Assembly: GCF_008973715.1 (NCBI RefSeq)
Contig: NZ_WBOL01000010.1
Location: 62,001-126,000 of the forward strand
Length of the DNA stretch: 64,000 nucleotides
Source of the DNA: Nitrincola schmidtii
GTDB taxonomy: Bacteria > Pseudomonadota > Gammaproteobacteria > Pseudomonadales > Balneatricaceae
Direction of reading: 5' to 3'
Position numbers and translations under genes: made by a program. The notes beneath the pieces were generated by a model, which was not told where the DNA came from, searched no databases, and worked only from the letters and a program-made list of their open reading frames with translations. Shown here one piece after another: positions 56,423 through 64,000 of the stretch (within the stretch, counting starts at the first letter, position 1; each line of letters starts with the position of its first letter).

Positions 56423-58459
56423 TTAACCCACCCTCACAGTTTCAGCCGTCGCTTGAAAATCCAGCGCCTGTTGTAGTGTTGTGATTCCGCGAGCTTCAAG
56501 TCGAGGGATAAGGTTTAGCAACAACTCTGCGGTAACTCGCGCATCTCCTAATGCGGTGTGGCGTGTGCCTGCTGGAAAAGTGATCTGAAAGCGATCCGAA
56601 AGAGCATCCAGTCCATGAGTTTCCAAGTCAGGATCGATAGCCCGCGAGAGCAATAACGTATCCAGTACCGGCATGTCGAATTGAAGACCCGCATCTTTTG
56701 CCGGAAGATCCAGCGCCAGAATATCGAAAGCGGCATTGTGAGCAACTAAAACCGCTTGACCTACAAAGTGACGAAAACGCGGCAGAACTACACGCATCGG
56801 TGGAGACTGCTTCACATCTTGCTCATGAATGCCATGTATCGCTGTGCTTTCTGCCGGTATATCTCGCTCGGGATTCACTAATTGGTCAAAGTGCTCATTC
56901 GCCAGTAGCCGGCCATTTAAAATTCGGCAAGCACCAATACTGATGACTCGGTCACCATCACGCAGTTTAAGCCCCGTCGTTTCTGTATCAAAAACCACCA
57001 TTTCGAGCTGGCTGAGCAATTGATTACCTAGTTCTGCATCGGGTGGTGGCAGTTCAGCAATACTGAAATCGTGGAACTCAGGTCTAGAAGTATACTGACG
57101 TTCGGGTTCCGCATAACGATCCGTTGCTGGTAAGGGGATGCGTAAACGGGAATGTTCGCGATCATGATCGGGCAAACACCACCAATCCGAATTATGTTGG
57201 CTTAGAACATCACTAATGCGTGGTGCTAAGGGTTGTTCACTTAGGGGTAGAGTGCGCCACGAATCTAACTGGTGTTGAGAGATAGGGACGCCTAGCCAAA
57301 CAATATCTAAGTAAACTCGTTTATTGCCAAGGCAAAACTCTATTTCGAATGAAGTGCGTTTGCATGCTTGGCGTAAAGCGGGCAGCAAAACCTCCAGCAT
57401 AACTAGTAACGTAGGGCTGTCGGCTCGAAACCATGCAGGGATTCCAATCGGAACCACATCTATCTCACTACTTTCACAGATATCGGTTAAAGCAGCAGTG
57501 AGATCACCTGACCAAGTATCGGTTAAACAGGTTTGATCTAATTGAATCGATTCAAGCACTCGAGAGAGTTGGTCAATTAAATCTCCCATCACTTGGCTTT
57601 CTTCATGCATCGCTTTTTCTAGGCGTGGGCGGATATCACTTTGCTGTGGTGCTCCGCTTAAGGCTTCGGCGGTAGTGGTTAAGCTAGCGGTATGTCCACG
57701 TAACTGAGGTAACAGGTTTGCTAAAGGTTGACGCCAGCGTTGGTGACTTGCATGGGCTTCGGTAGTATCGCTTAAGGTGATTAATGCTTCGCCTTGAGTA
57801 GCGCTCACACGGCGTAAATCGCAGCGCAGCCAGCGATCTTCGTGATGCAATAGAACTTGTCGAGGGCTACCATCCGTGGGGAGTTTTTTTAGTGTTTCAG
57901 CCAAGTTAGGCAGTGGTAAAAGCTGCCCAAGATGCCTGCCTAACCCTAACGCAGGGTGATTACTGAAAAACGCCTTAGCCGCCGGGTTTAACATCAGTAC
58001 GCGTTGATGACGATCACACAAGAGTAGGGGTACTTCTAACACCTCAAGCACCGCTTCTAACTCGTGACGAATGCGAGCAGCATCTTGTGCTCCCGCTTCT
58101 CTGGCAGAGTTGAGTTTTTCTCTATCCTGTCGCCAGCCTTCCCGTAAACGTGAAAAATCCTGACCTAAGTTGCTTAACCACCCTTCTGGTAGAAAGTCAT
58201 CTTTTGCATCAGGATTGGCAGCGAGACGGGCGAATTGGATTTGTAAGTGTCGCAATGGGGCAAAGAGTTTTCTCTCTAACCACACGCCGGCGATTAAGAG
58301 TAATGTGGGTAAAATGGCAACCAGTATCCACAGTATTGTGCGCGACTGAGGGTCGTCGCTAAGTTTGCCATCTAGCAGGGCACCAAATATTAAGCCAGCA
58401 AAGGTAACAAGACCTGTTGCCAACATCCAGATTCCAAGAAGAAACTGTCGTTTAGGCAT
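56423..58459 (-). CDS. Membrane PAS/kinase-like protein fused to a DnaQ-type 3'-5' exonuclease
   Basis: A 678-residue protein: two N-terminal membrane helices (about 8-29 and 42-61), a HAMP-like linker and coiled coil, a PAS domain (about 135-235), a region resembling a kinase dimerisation and ATPase domain without the phospho-acceptor His (the site reads HQRWRQPLANLL, about 239-250) and without ATP-binding boxes, then a DEDDh exonuclease domain (about 485-655). The five exonuclease residues are present: Asp491, Glu493 (FDTETTGL), Asp579 (HNAAFD), His634 and Asp639 (RHTALGDA). It may degrade DNA, RNA or a small nucleotide in response to a signal; substrate unknown. It lies between the response-regulator and symporter-kinase genes. 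Annotated relatives as PolC/DnaQ-like exonucleases exist beside ActP/CrbS-type genes. Confidence 0.85.
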   Translation of the reverse strand: MPKRQFLLGIWMLATGLVTFAGLIFGALLDGKLSDDPQSRTILWILVAILPTLLLIAGVWLERKLFAPLRHLQIQFARLAANPDAKDDFLPEGWLSNLGQDFSRLREGWRQDREKLNSAREAGAQDAARIRHELEAVLEVLEVPLLLCDRHQRVLMLNPAAKAFFSNHPALGLGRHLGQLLPLPNLAETLKKLPTDGSPRQVLLHHEDRWLRCDLRRVSATQGEALITLSDTTEAHASHQRWRQPLANLLPQLRGHTASLTTTAEALSGAPQQSDIRPRLEKAMHEESQVMGDLIDQLSRVLESIQLDQTCLTDTWSGDLTAALTDICESSEIDVVPIGIPAWFRADSPTLLVMLEVLLPALRQACKRTSFEIEFCLGNKRVYLDIVWLGVPISQHQLDSWRTLPLSEQPLAPRISDVLSQHNSDWWCLPDHDREHSRLRIPLPATDRYAEPERQYTSRPEFHDFSIAELPPPDAELGNQLLSQLEMVVFDTETTGLKLRDGDRVISIGACRILNGRLLANEHFDQLVNPERDIPAESTAIHGIHEQDVKQSPPMRVVLPRFRHFVGQAVLVAHNAAFDILALDLPAKDAGLQFDMPVLDTLLLSRAIDPDLETHGLDALSDRFQITFPAGTRHTALGDARVTAELLLNLIPRLEARGITTLQQALDFQATAETVRVG

Positions 58460-58468
58460 GGCTTATTC

Positions 58469-58834
58469 CTATTCCTGAAGAAGGTTCCTAACTTTTTGAA
58501 CCAGCGCTTGGGTTGAAAAAGGTTTGGTGATGTAGTCATCGGCACCCAGTGCCATACCTTTTTCTTTTTCAACCTCACGACCATGAGCCGTCAGCATAAT
58601 CACCGGAAGTCGAGTAAAGCGCTCATCTTTGCGCAAATGTTCGAGTACATCAAAACCACTAATGCCCGGTAAGCTGATATCCAATAGCACTAAATTCGGC
58701 TCGATTTCGCTGATACGTTGAAGCGCGGTTTCTCCATCCTCGGCAGTGGTGACATCAAAGCCTGCCTGCTGCATTAAGAATTCAAGTGATAAGAGGATGT
58801 TAGGTTCATCATCCACAACCAGCACTTTGGTCAT
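58469..58834 (-). CDS. Single-domain response regulator
   Basis: A 121-residue CheY-like receiver with acidic pocket Asp8/Asp9, phospho-acceptor Asp52, Thr82 and Lys104, all intact, and no output domain. GGAG precedes the ATG. As the first gene of the operon with the exonuclease fusion (9-base gap) and the symporter kinase, it is the natural phosphorylation partner of that kinase. CrbR/ErdR, the usual partner of CrbS/MxtR, is a LuxR-type DNA-binding protein, so this regulator would act by protein contact instead. Confidence 0.9.
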   Translation of the reverse strand: MTKVLVVDDEPNILLSLEFLMQQAGFDVTTAEDGETALQRISEIEPNLVLLDISLPGISGFDVLEHLRKDERFTRLPVIMLTAHGREVEKEKGMALGADDYITKPFSTQALVQKVRNLLQE

Positions 58835-58918
58835 ATGGGCTCCTTATTGTTTTTATTTTCAGTCTAGTGCGGATTGATGGAAGTTGAAAGGGCGACCTAG
58901 GTTTAATAAGTCGAGATA

Positions 58919-59611
58919 TCAGTCGACACTTTTTAACAGGAGGGCAAAGCGATTGCCGTTAGGTTCCACTTGTTCCAGGCGAACAACAAGATAATCCAGT
59001 TCAGGAGCAAACCAAATCAGTGTCTCTCTATCTGAGCCTTCACCACGATCGCGCTCAACACGGACTGCAGTGTAGGTACCCGCTGGAGTTTCTACTTCGT
59101 CTTCACCGGTTACTTGGAAACGATAAACCTGTTTTTGGCCGCCATCAGCGACCACATACTCAAGTGTTGTTAAGCCTGCTTTAAGGTCGAAAGGCATCTG
59201 CAGTTGATAACTGAGCTTGTCATGAATGCCAGGTTCAATAGCCATGCGCCATGGCTTGTCATCTATGTCTGTGGTCACGTGTCCTGCATCCCAGTCAAAA
59301 CGTAACTGAGCTTCACGATTACGTGTCAAAATCTTGCGTTTGTAATCATATTGAATGGGTAAAATCTGGCCATCTTCCAGCTTGATTCGACTGGATTCAC
59401 GGATGTTGGCCATCATGGCTGAAGCTTCGACGGAAATTTCCCAGGTGAAGTCATCCAACCGTTTCATCTCTCTGATCGCTTCACCGCTAAATGAAATAGC
59501 GGCATCCACACGATTGGTATAGGTTGCACGGTAAGGCTCGAAGGTCACTGGAGAGGCTAGGGACAACGTCGTAATACTGGTCATAACAAGTGCAATCAAA
59601 AAAGAACGCAT
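58919..59611 (-). CDS. DUF3108 periplasmic protein
   Basis: A 230-residue protein with a signal peptide (hydrophobic 3-18, cleavage near SLA|SP) and a beta-rich DUF3108 domain (FEPYRATYTNRVDAAIS to the end). Function is unknown; the family is common next to purN in Gammaproteobacteria. The open frame runs on to 59719 inside purN, but the ATG at 59611 starts the signal peptide and has AGAGGG upstream, so the extra part is rejected. Confidence 0.85.
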   Translation of the reverse strand: MRSFLIALVMTSITTLSLASPVTFEPYRATYTNRVDAAISFSGEAIREMKRLDDFTWEISVEASAMMANIRESSRIKLEDGQILPIQYDYKRKILTRNREAQLRFDWDAGHVTTDIDDKPWRMAIEPGIHDKLSYQLQMPFDLKAGLTTLEYVVADGGQKQVYRFQVTGEDEVETPAGTYTAVRVERDRGEGSDRETLIWFAPELDYLVVRLEQVEPNGNRFALLLKSVD

Positions 59612-59631
59612 GATGCCAAACCCTCTTGAAA

Positions 59632-60276
59632 TCAGTTTTCTAGCTGAAAGCCAGACGCAGGTAGAAGCGATCCATCCAATAGAACGCCTTCCTCGCATTG
59701 TTCTAATCGACCAGCACAAAACCAGCTGACCGCTAATGGGTAGATCTGATGCTCTAATGCATGAACCTTGGTTTGCAACGAGTCGATAGTATCAGACGTT
59801 AGAACCGTGATTTTGGCCTGAATCGCTAAGGGGCCGCCATCCAGTTCTTCTGTCACAAAATGAACCGTGCAGCCATGCTCAGAGTCTCCGGCTTCTAATA
59901 CCCGTTGATGAGTATTAAGTCCTTTGTAGCGTGGAAGTAGAGAAGGGTGAATGTTGAACAGTTTTCCAGTGTAGTGTCTTACAAAATCGGCACTGAGAAT
60001 GCGCATAAAACCAGCCAAGACCACTAAGTCAGGTTGGTAAACGTCAATCTGTTGTATTAACGCTTGGTCAAAATCCTCTCTACCCTTAAAGGATTTGTGA
60101 TCAATGAAGTGGCCGGGAATTCCAGCCATTTCAGCGCGCTTCAGTCCAAAGGCATCATCTCGATTGCTGATGACAGCAACGATCTGTCCATCAATACTAC
60201 CCTGCTGACAATGATCCAAAATTGCTTGAAAATTGGAGCCACTGCCAGAGATTAGTACGACAATCCTTTTTTTCAT
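59632..60276 (-). CDS. purN: Phosphoribosylglycinamide formyltransferase
   Basis: Transfers formyl from 10-formyl-THF to GAR in purine synthesis. The 214-residue protein has SGSGSNFQ (10-17) and the catalytic Asn108, His110 and Asp146 (FNIHPSLLP and EELDGGPL). It overlaps purM by four bases (ATGA), the conserved purMN pair. Confidence 0.96.
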   Translation of the reverse strand: MKKRIVVLISGSGSNFQAILDHCQQGSIDGQIVAVISNRDDAFGLKRAEMAGIPGHFIDHKSFKGREDFDQALIQQIDVYQPDLVVLAGFMRILSADFVRHYTGKLFNIHPSLLPRYKGLNTHQRVLEAGDSEHGCTVHFVTEELDGGPLAIQAKITVLTSDTIDSLQTKVHALEHQIYPLAVSWFCAGRLEQCEEGVLLDGSLLPASGFQLEN

Positions 60277-61334
60277 GCAGCAGTCCCGTTGCGCATTTCT
60301 ACTTGTGGTTCGTCACCGTTACGGCTTTCGATCGAACCAATTTCCCAAGCGGTTTCACCTAGGCTTGTTAATAAAGCAAGCGCTTCGGCTTTGTGTTCTT
60401 CAGGAACCACAATGACCATACCCACGCCGCAGTTGAAAGTACGATACATCTCGTTCATTTCAACGTTACCAGCTTTTTGCAACCATTCGAATACTGGCGG
60501 GAATGTCCAAGAGTTAATGTTCAGCACCGCTTTAGCATCGTCAGGCAATACGCGTGGAATGTTTTCCAACAAACCACCGCCAGTGATGTGCGATAGTGCA
60601 TGCACTGGTAAAGTTTTGATCAGCTTAAGCAAAGGCTTAACATAGATGCGCGTTGGCTCTAACAGCGCTTTAGCTAATGTCGTGTCACCCATTGGCTGCT
60701 GTAAATCGGCCTTACTAAATTCGATGATTTTTCGAATTAGAGAGTAACCGTTGGAGTGCGCACCAGAGGAAGCCAGAGCTAACAGTGTGTTACCTGCTTT
60801 AACCTTGGAACCATCAATGATTTCGTCTTTTTCAACGACACCCACACAGAACCCTGCTAGGTCGTAATCATCACCTTCGTACATGCCTGGCATTTCAGCG
60901 GTTTCACCACCGACCAGCGCAGCACCAGCCAGTTCACAACCTTTGCCTATGCCCGTAACGACGTCTGCAGCCATATCCACATTTAAATGGCCGGTTGCAT
61001 AGTAGTCTAGAAATAGTAAAGGTTCTGCACCCGCAACCACCAAGTCATTGACACACATGGCAACAAGGTCGATACCGATCGTGTCATGTGTTTTTAAGTC
61101 CATGGCCAAGCGTAGCTTCGTACCTACACCATCGGTTCCAGAAACTAAAACAGGTTTGCGATACCCTTCAGGTATCTCGCAAAGGGCACCAAAACCGCCC
61201 AAGCCACCCAGGACTTCAGGACGAGCAGTGCGCTTGGCAACGCCTTTGATACGCTCGACTAAGGCATTGCCAGCATCGATATCGACACCCGCATCTTTGT
61301 AACTAAGAGAGGTTTTTGCAGAATCTGTAGACAT
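60273..61334 (-). CDS. purM: Phosphoribosylformylglycinamidine cyclo-ligase
   Basis: AIR synthetase of the purine pathway. The 353-residue protein has the full PurM length with [10 protein letters not shown] near residue 64, ETAEMPGMY, and [16 protein letters not shown]. It starts the purMN operon; a 140-base divergent gap separates it from the DUF2066 gene. Confidence 0.96.
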   Translation of the reverse strand: MSTDSAKTSLSYKDAGVDIDAGNALVERIKGVAKRTARPEVLGGLGGFGALCEIPEGYRKPVLVSGTDGVGTKLRLAMDLKTHDTIGIDLVAMCVNDLVVAGAEPLLFLDYYATGHLNVDMAADVVTGIGKGCELAGAALVGGETAEMPGMYEGDDYDLAGFCVGVVEKDEIIDGSKVKAGNTLLALASSGAHSNGYSLIRKIIEFSKADLQQPMGDTTLAKALLEPTRIYVKPLLKLIKTLPVHALSHITGGGLLENIPRVLPDDAKAVLNINSWTFPPVFEWLQKAGNVEMNEMYRTFNCGVGMVIVVPEEHKAEALALLTSLGETAWEIGSIESRNGDEPQVEMRNGTAA

Positions 61335-61474
61335 GTTGTATCCGACCTTTAGATCACGGATGAGAAGAAATTCAGTGCGTAAGTTTATCAGGTTGATGGT
61401 GGCTGGGCTATTGTGTGTTAAAGTTGTTGCGTATTTTTATCGATTAAATTCACGAAAAAACTAGGCACATTATA

Positions 61475-62263
61475 ATGTCCATGACACGAAGCTCAACGAC
61501 ACGAGTCAGTGCGAAGAAGTTTTTACTGTCTTTTTTACTATTGTTTTCAAGTAGTTCGGTGACAGCAGATACCCTATTAATTTGGTTGGCAGAAGAGCGT
61601 GCTGGCGTAAGAGATCTGGCCGCTATATCTCACCCGGTTGTCAGAGAGTTGCGTGCGCAACTCCCGCCGTCGTTAACCTTACTAACCCCTTTGATGGATT
61701 TGACCGATCAAATGTTTATTGATGCGGATATTCTTTGGCAGGGCGATCAAGACACCATTCAAAGTGCTTCCGCACGTTATTCTACCGAGCATATTCTGGT
61801 TGCACGAATTATCGAAGGTGCTCGCCCACTCACTGAGTGGTTAATCTGGTTATCAGGTGATCGTAAAACTATCTCTACCCAAGGCGAATGGTCAGCGCAA
61901 GCTGCTGACGTCATAGCCTTTATTGCCGAAAATGCTGATCTTTCATCTACGGAAGATGTGACTAACGACACTTTTAGTGATGAGGCTGAAGCCCAGCCTT
62001 TAGATCTTGCCCCTATACCGAGTTTGGCCGGTTATCAAGTGATTGTATATAACTTGATCATGCCGATGGATTTTTTGGATGCTACTGAAACGTTGCGGGA
62101 AATGTTTGGTGAATCCGCTGTCCGAATGATCAGCTTCAACGCTGGTATTTTGCGAGTCAATATCGATTATGAAGGCGCTTTAAGTGGATTGCAGCGAGAG
62201 CTTCAAGCACATCCTCGTTTTAGTGAAATATCAGACGCTCGATTGGAATTTACTTGGAACTAA
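61475..62263 (+). CDS. Short DUF2066 protein
   Basis: A 262-residue protein with a signal peptide (hydrophobic 16-30, cleavage near VTA|DT) followed by the middle and C-terminal part of a DUF2066 domain (LLIWLAEERAGVRDL, LLTPLMDLTDQ, SARYSTEHILVARI). From memory of the family, about 100 residues of the usual N-terminal half are absent, but the signal peptide leads directly into the retained part, so this looks like a shortened working form rather than a broken gene. The ATG choice (61475 or 61481) is unsure because no ribosome site is visible. purM-DUF2066-hda is conserved order. Confidence 0.8.
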   Translation: MSMTRSSTTRVSAKKFLLSFLLLFSSSSVTADTLLIWLAEERAGVRDLAAISHPVVRELRAQLPPSLTLLTPLMDLTDQMFIDADILWQGDQDTIQSASARYSTEHILVARIIEGARPLTEWLIWLSGDRKTISTQGEWSAQAADVIAFIAENADLSSTEDVTNDTFSDEAEAQPLDLAPIPSLAGYQVIVYNLIMPMDFLDATETLREMFGESAVRMISFNAGILRVNIDYEGALSGLQRELQAHPRFSEISDARLEFTWN

Positions 62264-62266
62264 GTG

Positions 62267-62974
62267 ATGTCTGAAATGAACTTACCTGTTCAGTTGCCAT
62301 TAGGCATTTCGCTTCGTGAAGAAGCGCGCTTTGAAAACTTTATTCTGGGTGAAAATGGATTGTTATGCGAATCGCTCAAATCCTCAGCCAGAGGAGAAGG
62401 AGATCCGGTGGTGTATCTTTGGGGTGCGTCCGGCAGCGGGCGATCACATCTTCTGCAAGCAGTATGTCATCAAGCGGATGCGTTAAATCGCCAAGCGGTA
62501 TATCTACCAATGGCTGAACTCATTGAGTTCGACTCTTCCTTATTTGAAGGGTTAGAGCAAATGGATTTGGTCTGTATCGATGATCTTGAGTGTTTAGTTG
62601 GTCATCGAGTTTGGGAAGAAGCGATGTTTCATCTATTCAATCGCTTACGTGCAGCGAATGTACGTTTAATCCTCGCGGCTTCTGAATTGCCTGCAAGATT
62701 AAATTTCTCCTTAGCTGATTTGACCTCACGTTTGCAATGGGGATTGGTTTTTCAGGTACAGCCCATTCAGGAAGATGAAAAGATAGAAACGCTAAAAGCG
62801 CGTGCTATCAGTCGTGGGTTTGAACTTAGCGATGAGGTGTTGCGCTACATCATGCATCATGGCAAGCGGGATTTAACCGATTTATTGCGTGTGCTAGACC
62901 AGTTAGACCATGCATCTTTAAGCGCGCATCGACGTATTACCGTTCCTTTTGTAAAACAGGTGATGGGATGGTGA
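62267..62974 (+). CDS. hda: DnaA regulatory inactivator Hda
   Basis: AAA+ protein homologous to the DnaA core; with the sliding clamp it converts DnaA-ATP to DnaA-ADP after initiation. The 235-residue product has an N-terminal clamp-binding peptide (QLPLGISL), a nucleotide motif GASGSGRS at 53-60 where the Walker Lys is Arg, and a DDL Walker B. ATG at 62267 follows a GTG at 62264; both are just after the DUF2066 stop. It overlaps tcdA by seven bases. Confidence 0.93.
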   Translation: MSEMNLPVQLPLGISLREEARFENFILGENGLLCESLKSSARGEGDPVVYLWGASGSGRSHLLQAVCHQADALNRQAVYLPMAELIEFDSSLFEGLEQMDLVCIDDLECLVGHRVWEEAMFHLFNRLRAANVRLILAASELPARLNFSLADLTSRLQWGLVFQVQPIQEDEKIETLKARAISRGFELSDEVLRYIMHHGKRDLTDLLRVLDQLDHASLSAHRRITVPFVKQVMGW

Positions 62975-63807
62975 TAGATGTAAACACCTCTGTACCCTCT
63001 GCAGAGGAAGATGCCGCACTACGTTTTGGTGGTATTCAACGACTTTATGGCAAAGCAATCAGTGACTTCTATCGTCAAGCGCATGTCATCGTTGTCGGCA
63101 TTGGTGGCGTTGGATCATGGGTTGCAGAAGCTCTGGCTAGAACAGGAATAGGTGAAATCACCTTAATTGATCTAGATGACATCTGTATTAGTAACATTAA
63201 TCGCCAAATTCATGCGACCGATGAAACTATCGGGCAGATGAAAACTGAGGTGATGGCTGCGCGGATAAAGTCGATTAATCCTTATTGTAAGGTCAATGCT
63301 AAAGCTGCTTTTCTGCAAGCGAGTAACTTAGCCGAGTTGATCTTAGATGATGTTAACTATGTGGTTGATGCCATCGATAATGTTCGCGACAAAGCCGCTT
63401 TGATTGCGTGGTGTAAGCGCCGAAAGATTCCGTTGATCACCATTGGCGGGGCGGGTGGACAGATAGATCCGACACAAATTCGAGTGGCGGATCTCACTAA
63501 AACTTCGCAGGATCCTTTGGCTGCTAAATTACGATCGGTGTTAAAACGTCATCATGGTTTTAGCAAAACCGATAAGTTTGGTATCGACTGCGTCTACTCC
63601 ACCGAGCAGTTACGCTATCCTCAGCCGGATGGAACAGCCTGCCATCGCAAACCCGAAACGGACGGTCCAACCCGTTTAGACTGTGCTGGTGGCTTTGGTG
63701 CATCAACCTGTGTAACAGCGACCTTTGGATTTGTTGCGGTGGCGCACCTGCTGAAAAAAATGGAGGCTCGTTTTTTAAGGCAGCAAGAAACGTTTACCCC
63801 TAAATGA
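62968..63807 (+). CDS. tcdA: tRNA threonylcarbamoyladenosine dehydratase TcdA
   Basis: E1-like enzyme that cyclises t6A37 in tRNA to ct6A. The 279-residue protein has the ATP-binding GIGGVGSW motif at 44-51, the Asp/Arg pair in LIDLDDICISNINRQ, and C-terminal GFGASTCVTATFG. No terminator follows before the next gene. Confidence 0.92.
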   Translation: MVIDVNTSVPSAEEDAALRFGGIQRLYGKAISDFYRQAHVIVVGIGGVGSWVAEALARTGIGEITLIDLDDICISNINRQIHATDETIGQMKTEVMAARIKSINPYCKVNAKAAFLQASNLAELILDDVNYVVDAIDNVRDKAALIAWCKRRKIPLITIGGAGGQIDPTQIRVADLTKTSQDPLAAKLRSVLKRHHGFSKTDKFGIDCVYSTEQLRYPQPDGTACHRKPETDGPTRLDCAGGFGASTCVTATFGFVAVAHLLKKMEARFLRQQETFTPK

Positions 63808-63859
63808 TTGCCACAGTTCGTTAATACCATCGATTTAAAAAAGTAGAGGCTCAGATTTA

Positions 63860-64000
63860 ATGAATGCTTTACCCAGAATCTTTATCTTAAGCGTGTTGCT
63901 AGTTTTTTTAGTGGGTTGTTCCGATAAAACCCCCGTTGATCCCATTAAGCGCATAGAAGGTAGCATTTTTGGCACTTTTTGGATGGTAAGCATCGCTGAT
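63860..64000 (+). CDS. ApbE-like lipoprotein, N-terminal part (cut by window end)
   Basis: An open frame of 47 codons runs off the window. It starts with a lipoprotein signal (lipobox FLVGC, Cys20) and continues to a GSIFGTFWMVSI segment like the N-terminal signature of ApbE FAD:protein FMN transferases. AGAGG lies 11 bases before the ATG. The catalytic part is outside the window, so the call is tentative. Confidence 0.6.
   Translation, partial: MNALPRIFILSVLLVFLVGCSDKTPVDPIKRIEGSIFGTFWMVSIAD

Noticed and set aside
59612-59719. N-terminal extension of the DUF3108 protein into purN
   Set aside because: The signal peptide begins at the ATG at 59611; the upstream part is the purN coding sequence in another frame.
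61471-61476. TATAAT as a -10 box for the DUF2066 gene
   Set aside because: It overlaps the start codon itself and has no -35 partner; transcription from it would remove the start.

Overview
The window is a continuous piece of chromosome from a gammaproteobacterium. Several gene blocks keep the order known from Pseudomonas aeruginosa: gbcB/glyA/soxBDAG/purU, ruv-tol-pal-cpoB-queC, nadA-bepA-tusA-perM-bcp-dapA-bamC-purC, lon-hupB-ppiD, and purN-purM-DUF2066-hda. The moderate GC content, dense packing and glycine betaine catabolism suggest a marine member of the Oceanospirillales/Pseudomonadales; species cannot be set from sequence alone. I saw no tRNA, rRNA, IS element, prophage or CRISPR array.

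Bases 1-9411 are the lower glycine betaine pathway: the end of gbcB, then glyA, the heterotetrameric sarcosine oxidase soxBDAG, purU and a serine dehydratase. Together they turn sarcosine into glycine, serine and then pyruvate, and manage the one-carbon units on folate. The GbdR-type regulator lies convergently behind a shared terminator (9480-10616). Bases 10884-14938 hold the glutathione-dependent formaldehyde route: a LysR regulator resembling GfnR, a COG0523 GTPase, adhC and fghA. This is the overflow path for formaldehyde released by sarcosine oxidase.

Bases 14935-17538 carry a FemAB-like acyltransferase, a HIT protein and an alpha/beta hydrolase. Bases 17678-30419 run mostly forward: aspS (with signature residues of a non-discriminating enzyme), yebC, ruvC, a TRIC-type channel gene placed inside the ruv operon, ruvA, ruvB, a short DksA/TraR protein where ybgC normally sits, tolQRAB-pal-cpoB, queC and nadA. 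TolR has Glu in place of its key transmembrane Asp.

Bases 30475-40188 carry a BepA-type protease, TusA, PerM, Bcp, DapA, BamC, PurC, a 2-hydroxyacid dehydrogenase, RluA and RlmD. Bases 40370-45949 hold nfuA, lon (with a clear sigma-32 promoter), hupB and ppiD. Bases 45955-52084 (minus strand) hold an orphan double-ATPase ABC protein, a histidine-kinase-like protein with degraded ATP-binding motifs, a secreted protein of unknown function, a TauE/SafE permease and an M23 peptidase.

Bases 52318-58834 are the most unusual part. They contain a stripped-down DUF294 nucleotidyltransferase and, convergent to it, a four-gene signalling operon: a single-domain response regulator, a membrane PAS/kinase-like protein fused to a DnaQ-type 3'-5' exonuclease, a two-helix membrane peptide, and a CrbS/MxtR-like symporter-histidine kinase. 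The last part (58919-64000) has a DUF3108 protein, purN, purM, a short DUF2066 protein, hda, tcdA and the start of an ApbE-like lipoprotein gene cut by the window edge.
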